From YC2-FULL-38-9 sp964629635 (GTDB lineage Bacteria; Patescibacteriota; Microgenomatia; UBA1406; GWC2-37-13), in contig CAZVQS010000001.1 of NCBI GenBank assembly GCA_964629635.1, positions 310,001 through 374,000 on the forward strand: DNA of 64,000 nt. The letters run 5' to 3'. Of this stretch, positions 7,356 through 16,055 are shown one piece after another; position 1 is the first letter of the stretch, and every line of letters starts with the position of its first letter. Made by a program: the position numbers and the translations under genes. The notes under the pieces were generated by a model, which saw nothing but the letters and a program-made list of their open reading frames with translations, had not been told where the DNA came from and did no database searches.

Positions 7356-9032
7356 TTACTGGATCCGTTCAAAATACGCCTTGAAAATGTCCCGGGCAAT
7401 GGGGGCGGCGACATCCGAACCCTGCCCCCCTTCCTCAACGAGTATGGTAAGCATTATCTCCGGTTCCTCAAACGGCGCAAACGCGGTAAACCATGCGTGC
7501 GGCATGCCGGACTTCGCATGCGATTCGGCGGTCCCCGTCTTGCATCCGACCGGTATGCTCTTCTTGGGCAGGGCACTGGGGGAGGCGGTTTTCCCGCCTG
7601 CCAACGCAGCCTCGGGGGACGCGGCAACCGCAAAATCGAAAAGCGGCCACCCGGTCCCGCCGGTTGCGCATGCCTGGCGCATCCCTTCCCGGATGAGGGC
7701 AAGGGTTTTTTGCGACATGGCAACCTTCCTGCAGTTTGTTTTTCCGTTTTTCAGGAGAACCGGAGAACAGAGGTTGCCGCCGTTGGCAAACGGCAGCACC
7801 CCCTGGGCCAGCTGGATCGGCGCAAGGAGCGTGTATCCCTGACCGATCGACATGTTGTAGGTGTCGCCGAGATACCACTTCTCATGGAGCGTTTCTTCTT
7901 TCCAGAAGGGCGAGGGGATCGTGCCTTCCGTTTCGTTCATGCCGATGTCCGTTCCCCCGTTCAAACCGAATATGCCCGCCCATTTCTTGATGCCCTCCGG
8001 CCCGAGCGCTTCGCCCGCCTTGTAGAAATATATGTCGTTGGACCTTTGTAACGCCTTGATCAAATTGACGGGCCCCTCGGTCTTCCCGTACTGGAGAAAG
8101 TACCAGTTGCCGAACGTTATAGGCCCCGCCTTGATGTTTCCCGTATCCATTACGATCGTATCCTCAGTCATTTTTTTGTCCTCCAGGATGCCCGCGGAAA
8201 CGAACAGCTTGAAAATGGAGCCGGGGGGATACGTCCCTTCGGTGAGACGGTTAAACAGGGGGTGATCCGTGTCCGCCAGATAGTCTTCCACTTGCCCGCC
8301 CCCGTCCTCAAACGCCTGCGGGTCAAACGACGGGGAGGAGGTGAATACGAGCACTTCGCCGGTTTTCGGCACGAGTCCCACGACCGCGGCCTTTTTGCCT
8401 TTGATCGCCTCATAGGCGGTTTTCTGCAGGTCAAGATCTATTGCCAGTTGTATGGTTGCGCCGTTCTGGGGGGGAACAACCGTAAGCGTACGCAGGTATT
8501 CCCCTACCGCATCCACCTCCACAAGTTTTTTCCCGGCCACGCCCCGCAGTTCGCAGTCAAAAAGCTGCTCAACCCCTTTTTTCCCCACTTTGTCACCGAG
8601 CTTCAACCGGTTCACACAGTTGTCGTTTTTTATATCCGCGCGGTCGGCAAGCTGGCGGTATCCGATAAGGTGCGCCGTTTCCTCGCCCGCCTCATACAGG
8701 CGGCGTGAAGAAATGCGTTCATGACCGGATGATACATCTGCCTCTTTGTTTTCCGCGATCACGAATCCTTTCCGGTCGATGATGGAGCCCCGTTTGGGAT
8801 CGATTGTTATTTCCTTCACCCGGTTTTCCTCGGAAAGCCTCCGGTAATAGGCGCCTTTGACGATCGTTAGCTGGAACAGCCTGAGACTTAACACGAGAAC
8901 GGAAAGTCCGATACCGAACATGAAGAAATAGAGAAGGACGATGTTCTGTAGGGGCGGGGCCCGGTGGAACCGTACGTCCCCCAGGTGCCCCCTCCGTACG
9001 ACCGGTACTTTTTTCGGAAAAAGACGTTTCAT
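7356..9032 (-). CDS. mrdA: Penicillin-binding protein 2 (peptidoglycan transpeptidase)
   Basis: This 558-residue class B PBP has an N-terminal membrane anchor (about 29-53), a dimerisation domain, and a transpeptidase domain. The active-site motifs are SIFK (in PPGSIFKLF), SND (in QRSNDIYF) and KTG (in CKTGTAES). It cross-links peptidoglycan during elongation with RodA-type partners. Length is slightly below the usual 600 or so. Upstream on the minus strand a TATAAT-like box occurs within the 9033-9060 interval. Confidence 0.9.
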   Translation of the reverse strand: MKRLFPKKVPVVRRGHLGDVRFHRAPPLQNIVLLYFFMFGIGLSVLVLSLRLFQLTIVKGAYYRRLSEENRVKEITIDPKRGSIIDRKGFVIAENKEADVSSGHERISSRRLYEAGEETAHLIGYRQLADRADIKNDNCVNRLKLGDKVGKKGVEQLFDCELRGVAGKKLVEVDAVGEYLRTLTVVPPQNGATIQLAIDLDLQKTAYEAIKGKKAAVVGLVPKTGEVLVFTSSPSFDPQAFEDGGGQVEDYLADTDHPLFNRLTEGTYPPGSIFKLFVSAGILEDKKMTEDTIVMDTGNIKAGPITFGNWYFLQYGKTEGPVNLIKALQRSNDIYFYKAGEALGPEGIKKWAGIFGLNGGTDIGMNETEGTIPSPFWKEETLHEKWYLGDTYNMSIGQGYTLLAPIQLAQGVLPFANGGNLCSPVLLKNGKTNCRKVAMSQKTLALIREGMRQACATGGTGWPLFDFAVAASPEAALAGGKTASPSALPKKSIPVGCKTGTAESHAKSGMPHAWFTAFAPFEEPEIMLTILVEEGGQGSDVAAPIARDIFKAYFERIQ

Positions 9033-9108
9033 TTTAATGCGTTATTGATTATAATCAAAACACCGCATATACACAAACCACACATTATCCATTTATCATC
9101 ACTTTCCT

Positions 9109-9849
9109 ATGTATAAAATCGTTCTCGTAAGGCACGGACTGACCGAATGGGCAACCCGCTTCACCGGCTGGACAGACATAGATGTTGCCAAAGAAGGTGT
9201 TGAAGAAACGAAAAAGTACGGAAAAAAACTGAAGGAGCTCGGCTATTCGTTTGACCTGGCATACACGTCATACCTGAAGCGGGCTATCCGCACGCTGTGG
9301 ACCGTACTGGACGAGATGGATCTCCTGTGGATTCCCATGGTAAAGGACTGGCACATGAACGAACGCCATTACGGGGCCCTGCAGGGTTTGAACAAGGCGG
9401 AAACCGCGGCAAAATACGGGGACGAGCAGGTGAATATCTGGCGCAGAAGCTATGACGTTCCCCCCCCGAAACTGGACCTTTCCGATCCGCGGCATCCGGC
9501 AAACGATCCGAAATATGCGGGAATGGACCCGAAGTCCCTCCCGGTCGGCGAGTCCCTCAAGGACACGATCGCGCGATTTGTACCCTATTGGCAGAAGGAA
9601 GTGGAGCCCCAAATCAAAAACGGTAAGCGCATCGTCGTTTCGCTTCACAGCAATACCCTTCGCGCGCTCATCAAGTATCTGGACAACTTGACTGACGAGC
9701 AGATCATGAAAGTGAATGTTCCGTACTGCATTCCGCTCGTATACGAGCTCGGAGAGGACATGAAAGCGATAAAACACTATTACCTCGCGCCGGATGAGGA
9801 AGTGGAGCGCGTGATAACCGGCATAAAAAACCAGGCGAAAAAAGGATAA
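9109..9849 (+). CDS. gpmA: 2,3-bisphosphoglycerate-dependent phosphoglycerate mutase
   Basis: This 246-residue protein interconverts 3- and 2-phosphoglycerate in glycolysis. It shows RHGLTEWATRFTGWTDID with the catalytic histidine, NERHYGALQG, and HSNTLRAL with the second histidine. The usual HGNSLR is HSNTLR here, a mild divergence that keeps the histidine. It is followed after 3 bp by the epimerase-like gene, so both are likely co-transcribed. No Shine-Dalgarno is evident. Confidence 0.93.
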   Translation: MYKIVLVRHGLTEWATRFTGWTDIDVAKEGVEETKKYGKKLKELGYSFDLAYTSYLKRAIRTLWTVLDEMDLLWIPMVKDWHMNERHYGALQGLNKAETAAKYGDEQVNIWRRSYDVPPPKLDLSDPRHPANDPKYAGMDPKSLPVGESLKDTIARFVPYWQKEVEPQIKNGKRIVVSLHSNTLRALIKYLDNLTDEQIMKVNVPYCIPLVYELGEDMKAIKHYYLAPDEEVERVITGIKNQAKKG

Positions 9850-9852
9850 CCT

Positions 9853-10524
9853 ATGCGCATAATCCCCTCCCTCGTGGAACAAACACCGGATGAACTTTTC
9901 GCGGTGATTGCGAAACTGTCCCCTTACTTCAACCGTTTCCAGATCGACATCGAAGACGGCGTGTACGTAAAAAACAAAACACTTTCGCTTGAGGATTTTG
10001 CAGGGTTTATCAGGCAAAACCAAAAATCAGTCAACCGCAACGTATTCTATGATTTTCATCTCATGGTAGTAAATTATGAAAAAGACATTGAAACGATAGC
10101 GGGGCTCAGAGACGAAATTCGCATTGATACCGTCCTTATCCACACTTCCCTTCACCCCGACCTTCCGAAAATCCAGGCCGCCCACCCCTATTTCCAAATC
10201 GGGCTCGTGATGAATCCGGAGGAAGATGTGAGAACCATAGTAAAGGAATATGACTTCATATCTGTGCCTATTATTCAATTAATGACCATTCATCCTGGGC
10301 CGCAAGGACAGTCTTTTATTAAAGAATCGCTCAATAAGATAGATCAACTAAGAAATGAGTCCTATAAGAATGAAATATACCTCGACGGTGCAGTGAACGC
10401 CGAAACCCTTCCGATTATTCTTGCGAGGGTGTCAAAACCCAATGCGGTCTGCCCCGGCAGCTACCTTGCGCGCGCGGAAAACCTTGAAGAACGGGTTGCC
10501 CTTCTCAGGGAACAAACAGCTTGA
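9853..10524 (+). CDS. Ribulose-phosphate 3-epimerase-like protein
   Basis: This 223-residue TIM-barrel protein has epimerase-family motifs: RIIPSLVEQ, QIDIEDGVYVKN, FHLMV, HPGPQGQSF and YLDGAVN. The family metal ligands are partly kept (Asp of QID, His of HLM, Asp of LDG), but the first metal histidine, usually in LHVDVMDG, is glutamine, and the phosphate-binding PGFGGQ is PGPQGQ. Activity on ribulose 5-phosphate is therefore uncertain. Bases around 10250-10390 are AT-richer than the flanks. It probably works with gpmA in sugar-phosphate metabolism. Confidence 0.75.
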   Translation: MRIIPSLVEQTPDELFAVIAKLSPYFNRFQIDIEDGVYVKNKTLSLEDFAGFIRQNQKSVNRNVFYDFHLMVVNYEKDIETIAGLRDEIRIDTVLIHTSLHPDLPKIQAAHPYFQIGLVMNPEEDVRTIVKEYDFISVPIIQLMTIHPGPQGQSFIKESLNKIDQLRNESYKNEIYLDGAVNAETLPIILARVSKPNAVCPGSYLARAENLEERVALLREQTA

Positions 10525-12190
10525 GAAGGCCCGCATTATTGAAGAGCGCTCCCGCATCCTCAAAGGTCATGGCTCCGTCCCTGTTGAAATCAAACGGCAG
10601 CAGCCGTTTGAATACCGCCCGGTTGGCATCCTGCCGGAAGGTGATGAATGATTGCCGCGGAAGGTAGTAGGGCTTTAAAAGAACAACCCGGTATTTGTTT
10701 CCGAACACAATGTTTTGCACATCCCCAACCGTTCCCTTCCCCCCCTGCAGCCTGACTCCCGATTTCCGGTACACAAGCTCCTCCCGTTCGTTATAAATCT
10801 GGACTTCGAAGTCCGATCCGTTGGAGGATAACTTGGGGTAAAGGGAAGCCTCAATGTCCAAATCAGGCAAGGGAAGGACAACGAACTTCCAGTCGGTTGT
10901 TTTGGCTATGGTTTCCCCGTTTTTCCTGAGTGCGATGTTTACCGCATGCTCACCTTCCACGCTGTGCGTTTTTATATAGAGGGAAACATCCGTTTCGCGA
11001 AACGGCTCCAGGCCTTTTATGTCCGAAAAGAAATACTGGAAAGGTACCGGTGCGTCTCCCGCAAATCCGAGTTCATACCCCTCATCCTTGTCCCATATCG
11101 CCTGTCCGGTGTTTTCCAGACGGAACGTAAAGCGGTAATTTGACGATGCGACAAATTCATGCGGCATGTCCTGCGTGACACGCCCCCGTTCGACGACCAG
11201 AGGGGCGCCCTTAGGCTTGGGAAGTTCCAGCACCGTGTGGTATTGGGGATAAAATTCATCGCTTCCGCCGGGTGTTTTCCAGGAAAAACCCAAAAACGGC
11301 GCGCTCTGGTAGCTGAACACAAACGGCGTGACTGCAACCACCCGCTGGTCCGGCCCCCACACCCCGTCAAATGCGGTTTTGTAATAGGAAGCGATTGTGT
11401 CGCGGCTCAGGCGATCGTCAACCCACCCGGTCTCCGTAATGAAAACCGGCAGGTTCTCCCGAGCCCCAAGAGACCGGAACTTCTCAAGCTCCCATTCATA
11501 CCCGCGGATGCTTTTTTTGCCCGTATCCCACGGGGAACCGGAAAATGCGGGATTGGGATAGGAGTGCGATGCGATTCCGTCAACAGAGGCGAGAAGACCC
11601 GGAGCCGCATCGGATGCCCGGTCAAGAAACACCCCTTCATCCTCATGCGCGATGCCGTAGGAGGGTGCGGAAGCGTCCATACCGGCGAGCATGACGAAAA
11701 AATCTCTGTTTTCCTCCTTGAGTTTTTTGGCGAAAGCAAGGGCTACTCTGCCGTAATCCTCCGGATTGACCTCTCCCCCCCACTCCCATGCATGGTTCGG
11801 TTCGTTGAACAAAATAACATACCGTTCCTTCACCACCCAGTTAAGCGAATCAAGAAACTGCGCCCATCCGCCGGCGTCTTCCGGTTTAGGTCTGCGCCAG
11901 TTTTCCCCTTCGGGTTTTGTGGCAATCCGGATGATGGGTATAAGGTGATGGCGCCTCAATTCATCGAATAGTCCCTGCCATTTACCGCGATCGCGGTCAT
12001 CTTCCTGAATGACAAGCGTGACATACCCCCAGTCTCCCCCCTGCGAATTGACGAGCTTGGCGGTTTTTTCGATATCGTTCTGGGTGGGCTGGAGAAGCGA
12101 CATCCCGAATTTGTTGTTTGCCGGCTCAACTGCAAAGGCATAGCGCGCGGTAACGAGAAACAGTAAAAGAGGCAGTGCAAACCGTTTCAT
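10505..12190 (-). CDS. Secreted GH-A-like glycoside hydrolase with a dockerin-like C-terminus
   Basis: This 561-residue protein starts with a signal peptide (RFALPLLLFLVTARYAFA). It then has a TIM-barrel glycosidase-like domain: LFNEPNHAWEW supplies the presumed acid/base Glu and VFITETGWVDD the presumed nucleophile Glu, the clan GH-A pattern. A beta-sandwich-like region follows, and the end has one EF-hand-like repeat DFNRDGAMTFED typical of dockerins. The substrate is unknown. It overlaps the end of the epimerase gene by 20 bp (convergent) and its start overlaps the serine hydrolase gene by 4 bp, so it is co-transcribed with that gene. Confidence 0.75.
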   Translation of the reverse strand: MKRFALPLLLFLVTARYAFAVEPANNKFGMSLLQPTQNDIEKTAKLVNSQGGDWGYVTLVIQEDDRDRGKWQGLFDELRRHHLIPIIRIATKPEGENWRRPKPEDAGGWAQFLDSLNWVVKERYVILFNEPNHAWEWGGEVNPEDYGRVALAFAKKLKEENRDFFVMLAGMDASAPSYGIAHEDEGVFLDRASDAAPGLLASVDGIASHSYPNPAFSGSPWDTGKKSIRGYEWELEKFRSLGARENLPVFITETGWVDDRLSRDTIASYYKTAFDGVWGPDQRVVAVTPFVFSYQSAPFLGFSWKTPGGSDEFYPQYHTVLELPKPKGAPLVVERGRVTQDMPHEFVASSNYRFTFRLENTGQAIWDKDEGYELGFAGDAPVPFQYFFSDIKGLEPFRETDVSLYIKTHSVEGEHAVNIALRKNGETIAKTTDWKFVVLPLPDLDIEASLYPKLSSNGSDFEVQIYNEREELVYRKSGVRLQGGKGTVGDVQNIVFGNKYRVVLLKPYYLPRQSFITFRQDANRAVFKRLLPFDFNRDGAMTFEDAGALFNNAGLLKLFVP

Positions 12191-13176
12191 TGCCGCGTCT
12201 CTTTGGAGATAACTTCATGGGATTTGCGGGCGATTTCCCGTATTGTCTGCGCAAGCGGCTCCCATTCCGCCCCCCGCGTCATGACGCAAAGAATTGTCGG
12301 ATTGCTGGGATAGTATACAATACCGCAGTCGTGAAGCTGTTTCTGACCGTTCACCAGACGCTCCCCGAATTTGTGCGCGAGCACGGTTCCCTCCGGAAGA
12401 CCGGCAACCAGTCCCTGCTGATATTCCACGCGAGACAGAAGCTCGAGCGCCTTGTTTGACATTTCGTGGTTAAGATACGATGCGTTGTAGAGAACGCGGA
12501 AAAAGGAAGCATAATTTCTCACGCTCATGAAATCCTCCGGGTCTGATGGACTGGGCAGGGATACGCCCAAATCCTGATAAACCCGCTCGAAATCCTTGTC
12601 CTTGAATGTGATGAGCAGGAGGTTTTTTGCCCGATTGTCCGAATAGAGAATCATATGCTCGATAAGCTCCCACACCGTATAGCTTTCCCCCTCCTTCAAG
12701 GGATGGGAAGGTTCAACCACCTGCATCACGCCGTCTTCCACAGGTATGTTTTTGATCTTCTGGGTGAGAAGGTTTGGATCGGTTTCCACCTTCTTGAGGA
12801 TGGCGATGAGAATGGGTACTTTCAACAGGCTGGCGGGAGAAAACAGCATCCGTTCGTTGATGCCGATCCAGGGGCCGTTGTTCAGTTCGCGTATATACAC
12901 GGCCGCTTCGGTAATGGACCCTTTTTCGACCTCGGTATTTATGTACTTTTCAATGTCCCGTTTGAGCCCGATCATATCTCCCGCCTGCGTTTCCTGCAGT
13001 TCCTGGTAATCGAGTAACGGGGAAATGAACCGGTATCCTTTTTCGCGCAGTTCCGCAATTTGGGTTCCCTGCGCATTTCTGCCGGAGCGGATACCCAGGA
13101 CGAATCCCAAAACAAATACGAGTCCGATGAGAAGTATTCCGGCGAGCTTTTTTTTCGAAACCAAGTGAAGCTGCAT
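12187..13176 (-). CDS. Membrane-anchored serine hydrolase of the class A beta-lactamase-like fold
   Basis: This 329-residue protein has an N-terminal anchor (KLAGILLIGLVFVLGFVLG) and the penicilloyl-serine motifs SLLK (in SPASLLKVP), SDN (in LYSDNRAKN) and HKFG in place of KTG. A clear ExxLN omega-loop glutamate, needed for beta-lactamase deacylation, is not seen. It is better regarded as a peptidoglycan-active enzyme or other serine hydrolase than as a resistance gene. It lies upstream of, and overlaps, the secreted glycosidase gene. Confidence 0.75.
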   Translation of the reverse strand: MQLHLVSKKKLAGILLIGLVFVLGFVLGIRSGRNAQGTQIAELREKGYRFISPLLDYQELQETQAGDMIGLKRDIEKYINTEVEKGSITEAAVYIRELNNGPWIGINERMLFSPASLLKVPILIAILKKVETDPNLLTQKIKNIPVEDGVMQVVEPSHPLKEGESYTVWELIEHMILYSDNRAKNLLLITFKDKDFERVYQDLGVSLPSPSDPEDFMSVRNYASFFRVLYNASYLNHEMSNKALELLSRVEYQQGLVAGLPEGTVLAHKFGERLVNGQKQLHDCGIVYYPSNPTILCVMTRGAEWEPLAQTIREIARKSHEVISKETRQ

Positions 13177-13216
13177 AGGGGACGCGTGCCACTAGCGGCA
13201 CAAGTGAATTTCCGAG

Positions 13217-13290
13217 TCGGGGTGGCCGGACTTGAACCGGCGACCTTACGCACCCCATGCGTACGTTCTGGCCATCTGAACTACACCCCG
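13217..13290 (-). tRNA. tRNA-Pro (anticodon GGG)
   Basis: The minus strand folds as a full cloverleaf: acceptor CGGGGTG/CACCCCG, D-stem GTTC/GAAC, anticodon stem TACGC/GCGTA with loop ATGGGGT, and T-arm GCCGG-TTCAAGT-CCGGC. Positions 34-36 read GGG, decoding proline CCC. The discriminator is A and no CCA is encoded. Confidence 0.93.
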
Positions 13291-13363
13291 TTTTGTCCGT
13301 CAAGACAACATCATATTCTACCAGACTTGTCCCGGTTTGGGTGGGAGCGCGAATGGAGGGTGG

Positions 13364-13369
13364 TATAAT
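13364..13369 (+). promoter_or_regulatory. -10 box of the purine phosphoribosyltransferase gene
   Basis: TATAAT ends 5 nt before the ATG at 13375, implying a leaderless mRNA. Confidence 0.6.
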
Positions 13370-13374
13370 TTCCT

Positions 13375-13938
13375 ATGGAATTCATGTCCTTGTCCTGGGA
13401 AGAGCTGCACCGCACCGTATACGGCCTTTCGGAAAAAATCAGAGAGGCGTGTCCCGATTGCAGCCTGCTTGTCGCCATGGCCCGCGGCGGCATGAGCCCC
13501 GCCCACATGCTTTCGGATTTTCTCAGGCTGCCGGTTGCCACCTTTACCCTTTCAAGCTACAGGGACATGCAGCAGCAGAACCTTACGGAAATAACCTATC
13601 AGGTCGGGGGACAACTTAAGGGTAAAAAAATACTTCTCGTTGATGATATATCGGACACGGGCAAAACGTTCGTAAAAGGTATTGAGCACATAAAAAACAT
13701 GGGGGGTACGGAAATTAAAACCGCCGCCCTGTTCGCAAAACCGTGGACCGAATACCTTCCCGACTATTATGAAGCGAAAACGGACAAATGGATTGTGTTC
13801 CCCTATGAAGTTCGGGAAACGGTCGAATCGGTCAGCAGGCTTATGAAAAAAGAGAATAAGAATGGAGAGGAAATCCGTGCGAAATTGAAGGAAATTAACA
13901 TTCCCGACAGGTATATAGATCGTTATTTGTCCAAATAA
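13375..13938 (+). CDS. Purine phosphoribosyltransferase
   Basis: This 187-residue type I phosphoribosyltransferase has the PRPP-binding motif ILLVDDISDTGKTF and an upstream VAMARGGMSPAHML loop. It resembles hypoxanthine/xanthine-guanine phosphoribosyltransferases and would convert a free purine base to its nucleotide. One base separates its stop from the PNP gene, which releases bases from nucleosides, so the two form a salvage operon. The precise base preference is not readable. Confidence 0.85.
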   Translation: MEFMSLSWEELHRTVYGLSEKIREACPDCSLLVAMARGGMSPAHMLSDFLRLPVATFTLSSYRDMQQQNLTEITYQVGGQLKGKKILLVDDISDTGKTFVKGIEHIKNMGGTEIKTAALFAKPWTEYLPDYYEAKTDKWIVFPYEVRETVESVSRLMKKENKNGEEIRAKLKEINIPDRYIDRYLSK

Positions 13939-13939
13939 T

Positions 13940-14719
13940 ATGCTGCAGCCGGAGGAATCCCTTAACATCCTGAAGAAACATGTCCCGTCCTTCCCTGAAG
14001 CGCTTGTGGTGCTCGGCTCCGGATGGAACCGGGTACTTGAAGGGACAAAGCGCGAAACGGAGATCGGATACGGGGAGCTTTTCGGAGTCAAGGCAACCGT
14101 ACCCGGCCATGAGGGGAAACTCATCATTGCAAACGCTTCCGGCAAACGGACCGCGTTCATGTCCGGCAGGTTCCACCTGTATGAGGGGTATAGCGCATTT
14201 GAGGCAACGGCACCCTTCCGGCTGTTTGCGCAAGCGGGCATGAAGACGCTTATCCTGACCGCCGCATCCGGGGGGTTAAACGAAACATACCGCGTAGGCG
14301 ATGTCGTTATCCTCAACGATATGATCACGCTTCTTCTCGCAATTGACAATCCGCTTGTCGGACCCCGATTCATCGACACGTCCTGTGTGTTTGACGAACC
14401 GCTTCGCAAAGCATGCGTTGATATCTGCCGGAAAAACAACATCCCGTTCCGGGAAGGATCTTACATCTACTATCACGGCCCGAATTTCGAAACACCCTCG
14501 GACAAGCGGGCCATGAAAACCCTCGGCGCAGATGTGTGCGGCATGAGCACGGTCCCTGAAACGCTTGTTGCCCGGTCACTGGGAGTGCGGGTTCTCGCTT
14601 TGGCGTTCGTCACCAATCTCGCTTTCGTGAAGCACGACCATGAAGAGGTCCTGCGTGAAGCGCAAAAAGGGGGGGAACGCATGGGGCTTCTCCTGCGCGG
14701 GATTATTTCTTCCCTCTGA
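13940..14719 (+). CDS. Purine nucleoside phosphorylase
   Basis: This 259-residue protein is a trimeric-type PNP. It has VLGSGWNRV at the phosphate site, VPGHEGKLI, MSGRFHLYEGY, LTAASGGLN, and GPNFETPSDKRAMKTLGADVCGMSTVPE, the family signature. It phosphorolyses purine nucleosides to base plus ribose 1-phosphate. The operon position after a purine phosphoribosyltransferase fits salvage. The 3' end overlaps the convergent DUF488 gene by 17 bp. Confidence 0.92.
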   Translation: MLQPEESLNILKKHVPSFPEALVVLGSGWNRVLEGTKRETEIGYGELFGVKATVPGHEGKLIIANASGKRTAFMSGRFHLYEGYSAFEATAPFRLFAQAGMKTLILTAASGGLNETYRVGDVVILNDMITLLLAIDNPLVGPRFIDTSCVFDEPLRKACVDICRKNNIPFREGSYIYYHGPNFETPSDKRAMKTLGADVCGMSTVPETLVARSLGVRVLALAFVTNLAFVKHDHEEVLREAQKGGERMGLLLRGIISSL

Positions 14720-15059
14720 TTCGTTTGTGCATTTCCTCCAGTATCACCTGCCGGTGGCAGCGCTTGTAGCTGTTTTCCGTGCACAAAAGGGTTATCCTGC
14801 GCCGGGAGGAGAGTTCGACAAGCAAATCAAGCAGATCCGGGGAGTTTTGCAGAAGGCCCAGGCGGTATTGTTTTGAGAATTCCTTCCATTTCATATCTTT
14901 CCTGATGACATAAGACTGGAGCAGTTCTTCGGAAGGCGCAAGCCGGGGCATCCAAATGTCAAAATCGTACTCGGGATGAATCCTCCTCATGACGCAGATG
15001 CGCAGCCCGTCTTTGACTGACTTTTTCTTGTGAATCGATTTGGTTGCGATGTTTTTCAT
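14703..15059 (-). CDS. DUF488 family protein
   Basis: This 118-residue protein fits the DUF488 pattern: FDIWMPRLAPSEELL, then a KWKEFSKQY segment, and ITLLCTENSYKRCHRQVILEEM with the conserved cysteine and CHR motif. Function is unknown. The stop lies within the PNP gene on the other strand. Confidence 0.75.
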   Translation of the reverse strand: MKNIATKSIHKKKSVKDGLRICVMRRIHPEYDFDIWMPRLAPSEELLQSYVIRKDMKWKEFSKQYRLGLLQNSPDLLDLLVELSSRRRITLLCTENSYKRCHRQVILEEMHKRIRGKK

Positions 15060-15063
15060 ATGT

Positions 15064-15930
15064 TCAACAAAGGGCGCTGTCGACGACGCCGTTGAGCCAG
15101 GGCCATTCCTCGATGGCCCCGCGTTTGTCCACCTGCACGGTTTCCAGTACCCCCGGCGATATGCCGACCGCCACGTTATGCACTCCTTCTAGCAGTTTTG
15201 CCCGAAACATCGGGTCCTGCACGGAAACCCCGTCGACCGATGATACCATACCGAGCTTGACGAGGACCGGCAGCGATATGCCCGCGGACAAATCTTTCAA
15301 ACCCATCCGCATGCCATTTTCCGCATACAGTTCCTGTCCGTAAAAAAGGTCGAGCTGCCTGAGGTATTCCTCAAAGCCCCGCACGTCGGCAAGCTGCCTG
15401 AACCGGGGTTCGTACAGCTCCACGACGCTTTGCCTCCGGTCCTCAACCAGATGCGCGCTCCCGTTCAGGTGAAGCATGCCGGAGGAGGAGTCCCCCACGT
15501 AAAAGGGCGGCTGGTTCATTTCATCGCCAAATTCAACCATGTCCCGGAACATCCGGTAGACCTTTTCTGCGTTGTCAGGTTTCGGCCAGCTCGTCATGCG
15601 CACGCCCCCGGTTTCCCGGTCAAGCGAGGGGGTTACGTTCTGGGTGTCTGCGGCAATCACCGCGACACACCGATTTTCAGGTATATGGGGGAGCGCTTGC
15701 CCCAGCTTGAATTTCATGACGTCCGCTATGTCGCCTCCCGGCTCCTTGCCTATAGCCACGTTCCTGAATTCCCTTTCGGGAAACGCCCGCCGGAAAAAGG
15801 CTGCCCGCCGGGAACTCGTACCGGGATAAATAACCAGGTCCGGAACGCCGAGCATGGGAACCGGACCGCGGGGCAGCTCGTGGTGATATAGTTGGGGAAG
15901 TTGTTGTTGCAGGTTTTCCAGATGGGCCAT
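15064..15930 (-). CDS. Maf-like nucleotide pyrophosphatase-like protein
   Basis: The 288-residue reading starts at MAHLENLQQQ. LVIYPGTSSRRAAFF resembles the SxSPRR substrate motif of Maf proteins, and VAVIAADTQNVTPSLDRETG resembles their conserved ADT motif. Maf proteins hydrolyse non-canonical nucleotides. The C-terminal half is longer than usual. The true promoter lies 70 bp upstream at 16000-16005, and an intrinsic-terminator-like hairpin sits between it and this start, so expression may be attenuated. An in-frame extension to 16008 is rejected because its first codons are the -10 box; an ATG inside the hairpin at 15948 is another possible start. Confidence 0.6.
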   Translation of the reverse strand: MAHLENLQQQLPQLYHHELPRGPVPMLGVPDLVIYPGTSSRRAAFFRRAFPEREFRNVAIGKEPGGDIADVMKFKLGQALPHIPENRCVAVIAADTQNVTPSLDRETGGVRMTSWPKPDNAEKVYRMFRDMVEFGDEMNQPPFYVGDSSSGMLHLNGSAHLVEDRRQSVVELYEPRFRQLADVRGFEEYLRQLDLFYGQELYAENGMRMGLKDLSAGISLPVLVKLGMVSSVDGVSVQDPMFRAKLLEGVHNVAVGISPGVLETVQVDKRGAIEEWPWLNGVVDSALC

Positions 15931-15933
15931 AAC

Positions 15934-15957
15934 AAAAAAGCCCGCCATGTTGGCGGG
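15934..15957 (-). terminator. Promoter-proximal terminator-like hairpin (attenuator candidate 1)
   Basis: On the minus strand CCCGCC-AACAT-GGCGGG is followed by C and six T residues. The hairpin lies about 40 nt after the -10 box and immediately before the Maf-like start, so it would stop most transcripts unless read-through is regulated. It nearly matches the hairpin at 17568-17591. Confidence 0.6.
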
Positions 15958-15964
15958 TACAATT

Positions 15965-15994
15965 TCACAAACTCTTTTTCCGATACCGTTCCAT
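15965..15994 (-). CDS. Putative leaderless leader peptide (9 residues)
   Basis: ATG at 15994 lies 5 nt after the -10 box, and its frame reads MERYRKKSL then TGA just before the terminator-like hairpin. The opening ATGGAACGG resembles ATGGTACGG at the same place in the second leader (17534). Such an arrangement could serve translation-coupled attenuation, but there is no direct evidence of expression. Confidence 0.3.
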   Translation of the reverse strand: MERYRKKSL

Positions 15995-15999
15995 ATTTC

Positions 16000-16005
16000 A
16001 TTATA
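16000..16005 (-). promoter_or_regulatory. -10 box of the Maf-like transcript
   Basis: TATAAT on the minus strand, 5 nt before an ATG and about 70 nt before the Maf-like start. It overlaps the first codons of the longer reading frame. Confidence 0.55.
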
Positions 16006-16055
16006 CACCGGACTTCCCCGTATGCAAGAGCCTTTGTGCTACAATTTCCCTATTT

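Noticed and set aside
12187..13176. Beta-lactamase resistance gene
   Set aside because: The omega-loop glutamate motif needed for rapid deacylation is not visible; a peptidoglycan-type serine hydrolase is safer.
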